A DNA stretch of 64,000 nucleotides from Enterobacter huaxiensis (GTDB lineage: Bacteria > Pseudomonadota > Gammaproteobacteria > Enterobacterales > Enterobacteriaceae), in contig NZ_CP043342.1 of the NCBI RefSeq assembly GCF_003594935.2, positions 4,030,001 to 4,094,000 of the forward strand. Reading direction: 5' to 3'. Positions 55,508 through 64,000 of the stretch are shown one piece after another (the first letter of the stretch is position 1; every line of letters begins with the position of its first letter). The notes below the pieces were generated by a model. The model searched no databases. It had not been told where the DNA came from and saw only the letters and a list, made by a program, of their open reading frames with translations. A program made the position numbers and the translations under genes.

Positions 55508-56280
55508 CCGACGGCCTGCTCGTACGCGATCTCCACACCGGTTATCGCAAGAAGAAGATCATCAATGGCTTAACGACGCCGCTGCTGCCGCGCGGGAAAA
55601 TTACCGCGCTGCTGGGGCCAAACGGTTCGGGAAAATCAACCCTGCTGCGCGCGCTTGCAGACCTCAATCCCGCCGAAGGGGCGCTGCTGCTCAATGGCGA
55701 CGATTTAATGACGCTGCCGCCAGCAAAGCGCGCGCAAAAGGTGGTTTATCTGCCGCAGTCCCTGCCGCAGGGCGTGCATCTTCATGCCCTTGAGTCGGTC
55801 ATTGTCGCCCGCAGGGCAAGCGGCAACACGCGCACGCATAACGTTGAACAGGAAGCGTATGCCATTCTCGAAAAGCTGGGCGTTGCCCATCTGGCAATGA
55901 GCTTCCTCGACCAGCTCTCCGGCGGTCAGAAACAGCTGATTGGGCTTGCGCAGTCGCTCATCCGCCAGCCGGACCTGCTGCTGCTGGACGAGCCCCTAAG
56001 CGCCCTCGATCTCAACTATCAGTTCCACGTGATGGATATCGTTGCTCGCGAGACGCAGCTGCGCAACATCGTCACCGTGGTGGTGATCCACGATATCAAC
56101 ATCGCCCTGCGCCATGCGAACTACGCCATGATGCTCAAAGGCGGAGAGCTGATTTCCAGCGGGCTGCCGGGAGAAGTGGTGAATTCCGCCAATCTGGCGA
56201 CGGTGTACGGCGTGGATGGCCGGGTTGAATACTGTTCCCGTGGGCTACCGCACGTGGTGGTCGACGGGTTAACGCCATAA
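55504..56280 (+). CDS. FecE-type ABC importer ATPase
   Basis: 258 residues. Walker A GPNGSGKST, the Q-loop in VYLPQSLPQG, signature LSGGQKQLIGLAQSL, Walker B LLLLDEPLSALDL, and a switch histidine in VVVIHDINIAL. Overlaps the permease gene by four bases. The binding-protein gene starts 20 bases after it. Confidence 0.92.
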   Translation: MTDGLLVRDLHTGYRKKKIINGLTTPLLPRGKITALLGPNGSGKSTLLRALADLNPAEGALLLNGDDLMTLPPAKRAQKVVYLPQSLPQGVHLHALESVIVARRASGNTRTHNVEQEAYAILEKLGVAHLAMSFLDQLSGGQKQLIGLAQSLIRQPDLLLLDEPLSALDLNYQFHVMDIVARETQLRNIVTVVVIHDINIALRHANYAMMLKGGELISSGLPGEVVNSANLATVYGVDGRVEYCSRGLPHVVVDGLTP

Positions 56281-56299
56281 AAAAGAAGACGGGGAAAAC

Positions 56300-57430
56300 A
56301 TGACGCTAACAAAACGAATCGCTGCCGGCCTGGCCCTGGTATTTATGCCTCTGCTTGCGCTGGCCCAGAGCTGGCCGATCACGGTAAAGGATCTGGATAA
56401 CCGCACTGTCACCGTTGAACGCGAGCCGCAGCGCATCATCCTGCAGGACGGACGCGATATTTTCACCCTGGCTCTGCTGGAGCGTGATAATCCGTTCGCC
56501 CACGTGGTGGCCTGGAACAACCTGCCGAAAAAACAGGATACCGAAACCTGGAACGTGCTGAAGCGCAAATGGCCGGAAGCGGAAAAGATCCTCGACATGA
56601 AGTTTTCCGACCAGGGAAACGTCGATCTCGAAACGGTGATCTCCCGCCAGCCTGACCTGATGATCGCCCAGCTTCGTGCCAAACCGTCGCTGGTGCAGAC
56701 CGGCGTGCTGGCGAAGCTCGAGGCGCTGCATATCCCGGTTGTGTTCGTGGATTACGAACTGCATCCGGTCCAGAACACGCTGCCAAGCATCGCCCTGCTG
56801 GGTAAGGTCATGGGCCAAACCGATCGCGCGCAGGCCTATATCGATTTCTATCAGCAGCGTCTGGATACGATCCACCAGCGTCTGGCGAACGTCAGCAAGA
56901 AGCCGCTGGTCTTTATCGAACCGATAGCCGGCGTAGGTGGCCTGGATAACGGCTGCTGCTTTACCCACGCGCGCAACGGCTGGGGCGGGCTGGTGGAGGC
57001 CGCAGGCGGGAACAATATAGGTTCACAGCTGCTGCCGGGCGCAACCGGGAATATCTCGGTGGAAAAAATTATCTCAATGAACCCGGATTACTACCTGATG
57101 ACCGGGTCTAAGCGTCCGGGTAAAGGTACGGCGGTGATCCCATTCGGCTATAACGTCCCGGCGGGCGACGTGACGGCAGCGTTTAATGCCCTGCTGGCGC
57201 GTCAGGGCGTTGCCAGCATTCCGGCAGTCGCAAAAGGCCATACCGGGGCGCTGTATCATCACTTCTATAACAACCCGTATAACATCATCGCCATTGAGGC
57301 GCTGAGCAAAATCTTCTATCCAACGCAGTTTGAGGACGTTGACCCGCAGGCGGATTATCACACCATTATTACCCGCTTCACCGCCATTCCGGATGACAAC
57401 ATTATCCTGAGCTATACCCCTTCGCGCTGA
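56300..57430 (+). CDS. Periplasmic substrate-binding protein of the ABC importer
   Basis: 376 residues. A signal peptide (about residues 1-22, ending LLALA before QSWPIT) precedes a class III (FepB/TroA-like) binding fold with TVTVEREPQRIIL and, later, AAGGNNIGSQLLPG. No lipobox, so it is soluble in the periplasm. It carries an adjacent cysteine pair in GLDNGCCFTHARN, odd for an exported protein and possibly a disulfide or ligand site. It is longer than FepB (about 320). Third gene of the Fur-boxed operon; no TonB-dependent receptor is nearby. Confidence 0.88.
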   Translation: MTLTKRIAAGLALVFMPLLALAQSWPITVKDLDNRTVTVEREPQRIILQDGRDIFTLALLERDNPFAHVVAWNNLPKKQDTETWNVLKRKWPEAEKILDMKFSDQGNVDLETVISRQPDLMIAQLRAKPSLVQTGVLAKLEALHIPVVFVDYELHPVQNTLPSIALLGKVMGQTDRAQAYIDFYQQRLDTIHQRLANVSKKPLVFIEPIAGVGGLDNGCCFTHARNGWGGLVEAAGGNNIGSQLLPGATGNISVEKIISMNPDYYLMTGSKRPGKGTAVIPFGYNVPAGDVTAAFNALLARQGVASIPAVAKGHTGALYHHFYNNPYNIIAIEALSKIFYPTQFEDVDPQADYHTIITRFTAIPDDNIILSYTPSR

Positions 57431-57435
57431 CTCAC

Positions 57436-57466
57436 TGGCCGGGCGGCGGCTTCGCCTGACCCGGCT
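57436..57466. repeat. REP-like palindrome between convergent ABC and MHS genes
   Basis: GGCCGGGCGGCGGCTTCGCC followed by TGACCCGGCTC, a diverged REP that may end transcription from both sides. Confidence 0.65.
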
Positions 57467-57473
57467 CGTTCGG

Positions 57474-58763
57474 TTATCCCGCCATCGCCGCAGCTTCCAC
57501 CGGTTTCTGGCGCAGCCAGACGCCCAGCACCAGCCCCATCAGAGACAGCGCCAGCACGTACCAGGCCGGCGCCATCGGCGACACGCCCATCAGCACGGTA
57601 ACGGCAATCGGGGTGAGTCCGCCGAAGATGGCATAAGAGACGTTGTACGAAAACGAGATGCCGGTGAAGCGCACCTCCGGCGGAAACGCGCGCACCATCA
57701 CGTACGGTACCGCACCCACTACCCCAACGCACAGCCCCACCACGCCGTACAGCAGGAACAGCTGCTCCGGGTGGCTGCCCGCCAGATGGTAGAACGCCCA
57801 GCTCGACGCGGCCAGCAGCAGGCTGCCGACGATAAAGGTTACGCTAGCACCGAAACGATCCGCCGCCAGCCCGGCGATCAGGCAGCCGAAGCAGAGCATA
57901 ATCGTCGCGATACTGTTGGCCTGCAGCGTGACCGCAGGGGCGAAACCGTACTGCTTTTGCAGCCAGACCGGCGACATCAGGATCACCACGACAATACCTG
58001 CCGAGAGCAGCCAGGTAAGCAGCATTGAGATCGCCACGGCGCTTCTGTGGCGTACCACCACCGCCTTAACCGGCAGCTCCTGCGCCAGCGCCTTGCGCTG
58101 CTGCATTTCAAGGAAAATCGGGGTCTCCTGCAGCCAGCGGCGCAGGTACATGGCCACGAGGCCAAACGCCCCGCCCAGCAGGAACGGCAGGCGCCAGCCC
58201 CACTCGTGCACGGCCTGCTGCGTCATGCTGGTATTCACAAGCGTTGCGACCACAGAACCCAGCAGAATGCCGATGGTCAGCCCTGCGGTTAGGGTGCCGC
58301 AGGCGATACCAATGCGGCGCGCCGGGACATGCTCGGCCACGAAAACCCATGCGCCGGGCACTTCGCCGCCAATCGCCGCGCCCTGCATAAGGCGCATCAA
58401 CAGCAGCAGTAACGGCGCAACGATACCCACAGAGGCATAGGTAGGCAGGAGGCCAATCGCCAGCGTTGGCACGGCCATTAGCAGAATACTGAGGGTAAAC
58501 ATCTTCTTACGCCCGACCAGATCGCCGAAGTGGGCCATCACGATGCCGCCCAGCGGACGCGCCAGATACCCGGCGGCAAAAATGCCAAAGGTTTGCACCT
58601 GACGCAGCCATTCCGGAATGTCCGCCGGAAAGAAGAGTTCCCCCACCACGGCGGCGAAAAAGACGAAGATGATGAAGTCGTAAAACTCCAGCGCGCCGCC
58701 CAGTGCAGCCAGCGTGAGGGTTTTGTAATCCTGCCGATTCAGAGGTCGAGCGTTATGTGACAT
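57474..58763 (-). CDS. MHS-family major facilitator transporter
   Basis: 429 residues, 12 predicted membrane spans. N-terminal LGGALEFYDFIIFVFF and GYLARPLGGIVMAHFGDLVG with RKKMF are the hallmarks of the metabolite:H+ symporter group (ProP, ShiA, KgtP, YhjE, YdfJ). The substrate is unknown. It is a single-gene unit in block C with no neighbouring catabolic gene. Weak ribosome site before the ATG at 58763. Confidence 0.85.
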   Translation of the reverse strand: MSHNARPLNRQDYKTLTLAALGGALEFYDFIIFVFFAAVVGELFFPADIPEWLRQVQTFGIFAAGYLARPLGGIVMAHFGDLVGRKKMFTLSILLMAVPTLAIGLLPTYASVGIVAPLLLLLMRLMQGAAIGGEVPGAWVFVAEHVPARRIGIACGTLTAGLTIGILLGSVVATLVNTSMTQQAVHEWGWRLPFLLGGAFGLVAMYLRRWLQETPIFLEMQQRKALAQELPVKAVVVRHRSAVAISMLLTWLLSAGIVVVILMSPVWLQKQYGFAPAVTLQANSIATIMLCFGCLIAGLAADRFGASVTFIVGSLLLAASSWAFYHLAGSHPEQLFLLYGVVGLCVGVVGAVPYVMVRAFPPEVRFTGISFSYNVSYAIFGGLTPIAVTVLMGVSPMAPAWYVLALSLMGLVLGVWLRQKPVEAAAMAG

Positions 58764-58885
58764 AGCGAACCATTATGCGTTTATTGTGGATTTATTTTTA
58801 CAGCAATCGTAAAGAAAAAATTACTATACCGTAAAACCCTGACCACGCCATCGCCGCTTCAGCTAATGTCACATAATCGTTATTT

Positions 58886-59473
58886 TCAGGAGATTGTTTC
58901 GCGACGCGCGCTCTTTGGACGAAATGCTGCTACGATCTTGTCATCCGTTTCCACGTAGGGCCCGTCAAGCAGCTGTATACAATACGGTACACTTGCAAAG
59001 ATCCCGTGCACAATCACGCTACCGTCTTCCGCTTTAAGCCCTTCTAAGGTCTCTTTGATCGACTTCGGCTGGCCCGGCAGGTTCAGGATCAGCGCCTGTT
59101 TGCGGATCACGCCCACCTGGCGAGAAAGAATGGCGGTTGGAACAAAGTGTAGGCTGATCTGACGCATCTGCTCGCCAAAGCCCGGCATTTCGCGGTCGGC
59201 CACGGCCAGCGTCGCATCCGGGGTTACGTCGCGGCGCGCGGGTCCGGTTCCACCCGTCGTTAAGACCAGGTGGCAGCTCATCTCATCCACCAGCTCGCAA
59301 AGCGTCTGCTCGATAATGGGCTGCTCGTCGGGAATTAAACGGGTCTGGATTTCAAAAGGGGTAGTCAGCGCGTTGCCCAGCCACTCTTCCAGTGCGGGGA
59401 TGCCTTTATCCTGATAAACACCGCTGGAGGCGCGGTCAGAAATCGACACTAAGCCGATACGTAAGGTATTCAT
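58886..59473 (-). CDS. mog: Molybdopterin adenylyltransferase Mog
   Basis: Adenylates molybdopterin ahead of molybdenum insertion; 195 residues as in E. coli. MoaB/Mog motifs: LVLTTGGTGPARRDVTPDA and LPGQPKSIKETLEG. The start at 59473 gives MNTLRIGLVSISDRASSG, identical to E. coli. Five upstream codons in frame are not conserved. Confidence 0.97.
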   Translation of the reverse strand: MNTLRIGLVSISDRASSGVYQDKGIPALEEWLGNALTTPFEIQTRLIPDEQPIIEQTLCELVDEMSCHLVLTTGGTGPARRDVTPDATLAVADREMPGFGEQMRQISLHFVPTAILSRQVGVIRKQALILNLPGQPKSIKETLEGLKAEDGSVIVHGIFASVPYCIQLLDGPYVETDDKIVAAFRPKSARRETIS

Positions 59474-59552
59474 AGCCATTCCATTCAAAAAGTACTGATT
59501 AAAGGGAATGATACACGCAGAGGAGAATTTCAGACAGCGTACGAAAGAAGTA

Positions 59553-59576
59553 GCGTGACCGGGAACCCGGTCACGC
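59553..59576 (-). terminator. talB terminator
   Basis: GCGTGACCGGG (59553-59563) pairs with CCCGGTCACGC (59566-59576). On the minus strand it is followed by TACTTCTTTC. Confidence 0.75.
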
Positions 59577-59583
59577 AGAATGA

Positions 59584-60537
59584 TTACAGCAGGTCGCCGA
59601 TCATTTTTTCCAGTTTACCCTGGTCAACAGCAAACTTGCGGATACCGTCCGCCAGTTTGTCTACGGCCATTGGATCCTGGTTGTGCTGCCACAGGAACTC
59701 GGATTCAGTGATGCGCTCTGGACGCGCTTTCACTTCACCGGTGTAGGACAGTTTACGCTCAAGCGCGCCTTCGCTCTCTGCCAGCTCTTTCAGCAGCGCA
59801 GGGGCGATGGTCAGACGGTCGCAGCCAGCCAGCTCGATGATTTCACCGACGTTACGGAAGCTTGCGCCCATAACCACGGTCTCATAGCCGTGCTGTTTGT
59901 AGTATTCGTAGATTTCAGTAACGGAAACCACGCCTGGATCTTCAGCCGGTGCGTACTCTTTCTTGTCGGTATTGGCTTTGTACCAGTCCAGAATACGGCC
60001 GACGAACGGAGAAATCAGGTATACGCCAGCTTCTGCACATGCGCGCGCCTGCGCGAAGGAGAACAGCAGGGTCAGGTTACAGTTGATACCGTCTTTTTCC
60101 AGCTGCTCTGCAGCGCGGATGCCCTGCCAGGTGGAAGCCAGTTTGATCAGAATGCGGTCGTTGCTGATGCCAGCATCGTTGTACATTTTGATCAGACGTT
60201 TTGCTTTCGCGATAGACGCGTCGGTGTCGTAGGACAGACGTGCATCAACTTCGGTAGAGATACGGCCAGGAACCAGCTTCAGGATTTCCAGACCGATGTT
60301 CACTGCCAGTTTGTCAGTTGCATCCACAACCTGCTGCGCGCGGTCGTTGCTCTGCGCTTTCGCCCAGGTCACTGCGTCGTCAATCAGTTTGCGATACTCA
60401 GGGATCTGCGCGGCGTTAAGGATCAGAGAAGGGTTGGTTGTGGCATCCTGCGGCTGGTACAGCTTCATTGCCGCGATATCTCCGGTGTCAGCTACGACAG
60501 TGGTGAACTGACGAAGGGAGGTCAATTTATCCGTCAT
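59584..60537 (-). CDS. talB: Transaldolase B
   Basis: Class I aldolase of the pentose phosphate pathway that moves a dihydroxyacetone unit between sugar phosphates; 317 residues as in E. coli. The Schiff-base lysine is in RILIKLASTWQGI. The TDATTNPSLI-type segment (PQDATTNPSLIL) is near the N-terminus. The 262 bases between talB and divergent yaaJ hold both promoters; I see nothing else there. Confidence 0.98.
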   Translation of the reverse strand: MTDKLTSLRQFTTVVADTGDIAAMKLYQPQDATTNPSLILNAAQIPEYRKLIDDAVTWAKAQSNDRAQQVVDATDKLAVNIGLEILKLVPGRISTEVDARLSYDTDASIAKAKRLIKMYNDAGISNDRILIKLASTWQGIRAAEQLEKDGINCNLTLLFSFAQARACAEAGVYLISPFVGRILDWYKANTDKKEYAPAEDPGVVSVTEIYEYYKQHGYETVVMGASFRNVGEIIELAGCDRLTIAPALLKELAESEGALERKLSYTGEVKARPERITESEFLWQHNQDPMAVDKLADGIRKFAVDQGKLEKMIGDLL

Positions 60538-60799
60538 GATAGTGTTTCTCTTTTAACGTGCCCTGGATAATTCACGCTACCGACAGCATGCCTGCAGCGG
60601 AAAAATGACAGGTTTACTTGTTAGGGGGATGTAACCGGTCTGCCCTGATGATAACACGACGGGATAGCAGCGCAACCGCAGACAGTGCGCTTAGGCAGAG
60701 TATGATAAACTGGCATTATTAACAGGCTGCTAAGCAACAGCATGCCCAATCAGTGGTAGCGCTTACATATTCACTTCGGCATCAACAAGAGGGACGTTA

Positions 60800-62230
60800 A
60801 TGCCTGATTTCCTTTTCTTTATTAACGAAATCCTCTGGGGTTCAATAATGATATACCTGCTTCTGGGAGCAGGTATCTGGTTCACGTTGCGCAGCGGTTT
60901 TATCCAGTTTCGCTATATTCGCAAGTTTGGCAGAAGTCTTAAAAACAGCATCGCGCCACAGCCGGGTGGGCTGACATCCTTCCAGGCGCTTTGTACCAGC
61001 CTCGCGGCCCGGGTCGGCAGCGGAAACCTTGCGGGCGTTGCGCTGGCAATCAGCGCGGGAGGCCCTGGCGCAGTGTTCTGGATGTGGGCCACGGCGATTA
61101 TCGGCATGGCTACCTCGTTTGCCGAATGCTCACTCGCGCAGCTCTACAAAGAGAAAGACAAAAAGGGCCAGTTTCGCGGCGGTCCAGCCTGGTACATGGC
61201 CCGTGGACTGGGGATGCGCTGGATGGGCGTTCTGTTCTCGCTCTTTTTACTTGTCGCCTACGGCCTGATTTTCAATACCGTGCAGGCTAACTCCGTGGCT
61301 CATGCCCTGCGTTATGCGTTCGCCTGTCCGGAATGGATAAGCGGCGCCGTATTAGCGCTTCTCACCCTGCTCGCCATCTCTACCGGCCTCAAAAGTATTG
61401 CCCGCCTGATGCAGTGGCTGGTGCCGATTATGGCTCTCCTGTGGATCGCAGCCAGCCTGTTCGTGACCGCGCTGCATATCGATCGGATGCCGGAGGTGAT
61501 TGCCACTGTCTTTAAAAGCGCGTTCGGCTGGCGCGAAGCGGCCTCGGGCGCACTGGGTTATACCGTCAGTCAGGCTCTCACGGCTGGATTTCAGCGCGGG
61601 ATGTTCTCGAACGAAGCGGGAATGGGCTCAACGCCCAATGCTGCCGCGACGGCAGCGTCCTGGCCTCCTCATCCTGCTGCACAGGGTATTGTGCAAATGA
61701 TTGGCGTGTTTACGGACACTATCGTCATCTGTTCTGCCAGCGCGATGATCGTCCTGCTGGCGGGGCCGCTTCCCCATCCATCAGGTGCCGTTGGGATCCA
61801 ACTCGTTCAGCAGGCGCTGGTCAATCTGGCCGGCGGCTGGGGCGCGGGATTTGTCTCGCTTATCGTAATGTTGTTTGCCTTCAGCTCGATCGTCGTGAAC
61901 TACGTCTATGCCGAAAACAACCTCATCTTCCTGAAGTTCGACTCGCGAAATACCCTCAGGCTCCTGCGTCTGGGGGTGATACTGATGGTTATGGCAGGTT
62001 CATTGCTCAGCATGCCGCTGGTGTGGCAGCTTGCGGATGTGATTATGGCGCTGATGGCCATCACTAACCTCACGGCGATTTTGCTGCTCTCGCCGGTTGT
62101 CACCCTTATTGCCCGGGACTACCTGCGCCAGCGGAAGCTCGGCGTTCAGCCGGTGTTCGATCCTTCCCGCTATCCCGAAATAGAAACCCAGATTGCTCCC
62201 GGCTCCTGGGATGATTTGCCGCGGCGATAA
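60800..62230 (+). CDS. yaaJ: AGCS-family alanine/glycine:cation symporter YaaJ
   Basis: 476-residue inner-membrane protein, same length as E. coli YaaJ. Family motifs: GSGNLAGVALAISAGGPGAV with FWMW, and FSNEAGMGSTPNAAATA. Predicted Na+- or H+-coupled uptake of small amino acids; the substrate of YaaJ itself has not been firmly assigned to my knowledge. GAGGGACGTTA precedes the ATG. Confidence 0.94.
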   Translation: MPDFLFFINEILWGSIMIYLLLGAGIWFTLRSGFIQFRYIRKFGRSLKNSIAPQPGGLTSFQALCTSLAARVGSGNLAGVALAISAGGPGAVFWMWATAIIGMATSFAECSLAQLYKEKDKKGQFRGGPAWYMARGLGMRWMGVLFSLFLLVAYGLIFNTVQANSVAHALRYAFACPEWISGAVLALLTLLAISTGLKSIARLMQWLVPIMALLWIAASLFVTALHIDRMPEVIATVFKSAFGWREAASGALGYTVSQALTAGFQRGMFSNEAGMGSTPNAAATAASWPPHPAAQGIVQMIGVFTDTIVICSASAMIVLLAGPLPHPSGAVGIQLVQQALVNLAGGWGAGFVSLIVMLFAFSSIVVNYVYAENNLIFLKFDSRNTLRLLRLGVILMVMAGSLLSMPLVWQLADVIMALMAITNLTAILLLSPVVTLIARDYLRQRKLGVQPVFDPSRYPEIETQIAPGSWDDLPRR

Positions 62231-62296
62231 CAGCTATCGATCAATTCAGGGCGATTTTTTGCTAAAGTCGCTCTAAATTTCCTGCAAGGACTGGAT

Positions 62297-63070
62297 ATGC
62301 TGATTCTGATTTCACCTGCAAAAACGCTCGACTACCAGAGCCCGCTCGCCACCGAGCGCTATACCCAGCCCGAACTGCTGGACTATTCCCAACAGCTGAT
62401 CCACGAAGCGCGCAAGCTCTCCGCGCCGCAAATTGCCTCGCTGATGAGCATCAGCGACAAGCTCGCGGATCTCAACGCGACCCGCTTCCACGACTGGCAC
62501 CCGGACTTCACGCCGGACAACGCCCGTCAGGCGCTTCTGGCGTTTAAGGGCGATGTCTATACCGGCCTGCAGGCTGAGACGTTTAGCGAAGCCGATTTCG
62601 ATTTCGCCCAGCAGCATCTGCGCATGTTGTCCGGGCTGTACGGCGTGCTGCGCCCGTTAGATTTGATGCAGCCCTATCGCCTGGAGATGGGTATCCGGCT
62701 GGAAAACACCCGGGGCAAAGACCTGTACCATTTCTGGGGCGACATCATCACCGATAAGCTGAACGCCGCGCTGCGCGCGCAGGGCGATAACGTGGTGATT
62801 AACCTGGCGTCCGACGAATATTACAGGTCCGTTAAGCCGAAAAAGCTGGAGGCGGACATCATCAAGCCGGTCTTCCTTGATGAGAAAAACGGTAAGTTCA
62901 AGGTCATCAGCTTCTACGCCAAAAAAGCGCGCGGCCTGATGAGCCGCTTCATCATTCAAAACCGCCTGACGAAGCCGGAGCAGTTGACCGGGTTTAACAG
63001 CGAGGGCTATTTCTTTGACGAAGAAGCGTCAGGGAAAGGCGAGCTGGTCTTTAAGCGTCACGAGCAGTAA
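62297..63070 (+). CDS. yaaA: Peroxide stress protein YaaA
   Basis: DUF328 protein that in E. coli is OxyR-induced and lowers intracellular free iron during peroxide stress; 257 residues against 258. Family segments MLILISPAKTLDY, SGLYGVLRPLDLMQPYRLEM, and NLASDEYYRSV. No catalytic mechanism is established. Convergent with yaaX. Confidence 0.95.
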   Translation: MLILISPAKTLDYQSPLATERYTQPELLDYSQQLIHEARKLSAPQIASLMSISDKLADLNATRFHDWHPDFTPDNARQALLAFKGDVYTGLQAETFSEADFDFAQQHLRMLSGLYGVLRPLDLMQPYRLEMGIRLENTRGKDLYHFWGDIITDKLNAALRAQGDNVVINLASDEYYRSVKPKKLEADIIKPVFLDEKNGKFKVISFYAKKARGLMSRFIIQNRLTKPEQLTGFNSEGYFFDEEASGKGELVFKRHEQ

Positions 63071-63074
63071 AAAC

Positions 63075-63098
63075 AAACCCCGCCAGCTGGCGGGGTTT
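63075..63098. terminator. Bidirectional terminator yaaA/yaaX
   Basis: AAACCCCGCCA (63075-63085) pairs with TGGCGGGGTTT (63088-63098), flanked by A and T tracts. Confidence 0.9.
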
Positions 63099-63102
63099 TG
63101 CA

Positions 63103-63405
63103 TTAATGGTGTTTCCAGTCCGGCCCGCGATCGTCGCGGTGGTTATCGCGGTGATGATCATCATGGCGATTGTCATGGTTGCGATGTTCATCATGCGGAC
63201 GCCAGTGGTTATCGCGCCAGTCATAGTGCGCCTTCCACCAGTCATGGTCGCGCCAGCGGCCGCCGTCCCAGTAATGCCCGTTGTTGTCCTGGTCGCCAAT
63301 CTGCAGTTTTACCGCAGGCACGAGGGTGATTTCGGATGCCTGTACCGCCATGGGAGCGACCAGCATCAGTGAAAGCGCGATGAGTGCAGGTTTCAGTTTA
63401 GACAT
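63103..63405 (-). CDS. yaaX: DUF2502 secreted protein YaaX
   Basis: 100 residues. Signal peptide about residues 1-23 (ending APMAVQA before SEITLVP), then the conserved VKLQIGDQDNNGHYWDGGRW and a tail very rich in His, Asp and Arg. The periplasmic family has no known function; the histidine-rich tail could bind metal ions. Start at 63405 after AAGGAGT; nine upstream codons in frame are not supported. Confidence 0.9.
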   Translation of the reverse strand: MSKLKPALIALSLMLVAPMAVQASEITLVPAVKLQIGDQDNNGHYWDGGRWRDHDWWKAHYDWRDNHWRPHDEHRNHDNRHDDHHRDNHRDDRGPDWKHH

Positions 63406-63570
63406 AGGTGACTCCTTATTATTCTTGCCCAACTTGGGCCGATGTAAGGAGATTACGCGAGGGAAACGAGGGTTGTTATTCTCTGCAATCCTAATCTCTA
63501 AGTGACCGCATTTAGTGGGAATTTCTGCATTTTTCCTGCTTTATTTCTCCTTAATTTCTTCACAAAAAAA

Positions 63571-63690
63571 GCCGGGTATCGGCTATGCCTTACCCGGCCT
63601 CGGTACAGTACTGCTGTTGCCGGGTGACGCTGCGCTTACCCGGCCTACGTTCAGGGGATTGTAGGCCCGGTAAGCGAAGCGCCACCGGGC
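63571..63690. repeat. BIME of three REP units between yaaX and thrC
   Basis: Units at 63571-63600 (GCCGGGTATCGGC...TTACCCGGCCT), 63618-63648 (TGCCGGGTGACGCTGCGC...GGCCTAC) and an inverted one at 63661-63690 (GTAGGCCCGGTAAGCGAAGC...CCGGGC). Confidence 0.85.
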
Positions 63691-63696
63691 AAAAAA

Positions 63697-64000
63697 TCAC
63701 GCGCGGGTCATCATCAGCTTACGCAGCGCGGCAAAATCCGCCGGGAGCTCATGCGACAGTAGCGGCAGTTCGGCACGGTCCGCCAGCTCTTTCGGCAGCG
63801 GCAGCGTTTCGCCCAGAATCTCTTCTACGCTCTCTTTGAACTTGGCCGGATGCGCCGTGCCGAGGAACAGGCCATATTCACCCGGATTAAGCTGGTCGCG
63901 CAGCGCGCGGTAGGCAATCGCCGCGTGCGGCTCGGAGGTGTACCCCACCGCCTTCAGCTCGCGCATGGTTGCTTTGGTGGTTTCATCCGTGATTGCCGCG
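63697..64000 (-). CDS. thrC: Threonine synthase ThrC (C-terminal part only)
   Basis: About 101 C-terminal codons of PLP-dependent threonine synthase (about 428 in E. coli); the rest lies beyond the right edge. The frame runs in from base 64000 (ITDETTKATMRELKA). SEPHAAIAYRALRDQL, FLGTAHPAKFKESVE and the ending FAALRKLMMTRA match E. coli closely. The last gene of thrABC. Confidence 0.95.
   Translation of the reverse strand, partial: AAITDETTKATMRELKAVGYTSEPHAAIAYRALRDQLNPGEYGLFLGTAHPAKFKESVEEILGETLPLPKELADRAELPLLSHELPADFAALRKLMMTRA

Overview
The window reads as a chromosomal segment of an Enterobacter-like member of the Enterobacteriaceae. Most genes are close relatives of E. coli genes and stand in the order of the E. 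coli thr-to-thi region, read backwards: thiPQ, yabI, araC/araBAD, polB, rapA, rluA, djlA, lptD-surA-pdxA-rsmA-apaG-apaH, folA, kefCF, carBA, dapB, ispH-fkpB-lspA-ileS-ribF, rpsT, nhaRA, dnaJK, satP, mog, talB, yaaJ, yaaA, yaaX, thrC. thiP is cut by the left edge and thrC by the right edge. G+C looks moderately high, and REP/BIME palindromes of Enterobacter type lie between several genes. I saw no insertion sequence, prophage, CRISPR array, tRNA or rRNA.

Region by region: 1-8.2 kb holds the end of the thiamine ABC transporter, a DedA protein and the arabinose regulon with recognisable araO2, araO1, CRP, I1/I2 and pBAD elements. 8.3-14.4 kb holds polB (SOS box), rapA and rluA. 14.4-22.2 kb holds djlA and the envelope/ribosome operon lptD to apaH. 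22.2-31.4 kb holds folA, kefFC, a YgdR-type lipoprotein, carAB (TTG start, ARG boxes, PUR box) and dapB. 40.1-52.9 kb and 58.9-64 kb are conserved housekeeping genes.

Three blocks interrupt the E. coli order. Block A (31.5-38.4 kb), in the dapB-ispH interval where E. coli carries rihC, is a sugar system. It comprises a LacI-family regulator, a two-domain mannose-6-phosphate isomerase-like protein, a complete mannose-family PTS (IIA, IIB, IIC, IID as separate proteins), and a convergent pair of overlapping genes for two cupin-type phosphosugar isomerases. A palindrome, GGTTAATCGAATAACC, occurs twice exactly between the regulator and the first enzyme gene and in related forms there and before the cupin genes. 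Each promoter region also has a CRP-like site. The layout predicts one regulon for uptake and isomerisation of a sugar I cannot name; this is the best candidate for an undescribed system. Block B (38.5-40.1 kb) is an AlaX-type tRNA editing protein divergent from a LysR regulator. Block C (52.9-58.8 kb) has an atypical CLC protein, a three-gene FecCD-type ABC importer behind a Fur-like box, and an MHS-family transporter.

Functions rest on sequence recognition from memory of the E. coli orthologues and on visible motifs. No search or structure prediction was run. Promoter and operator calls are by eye.
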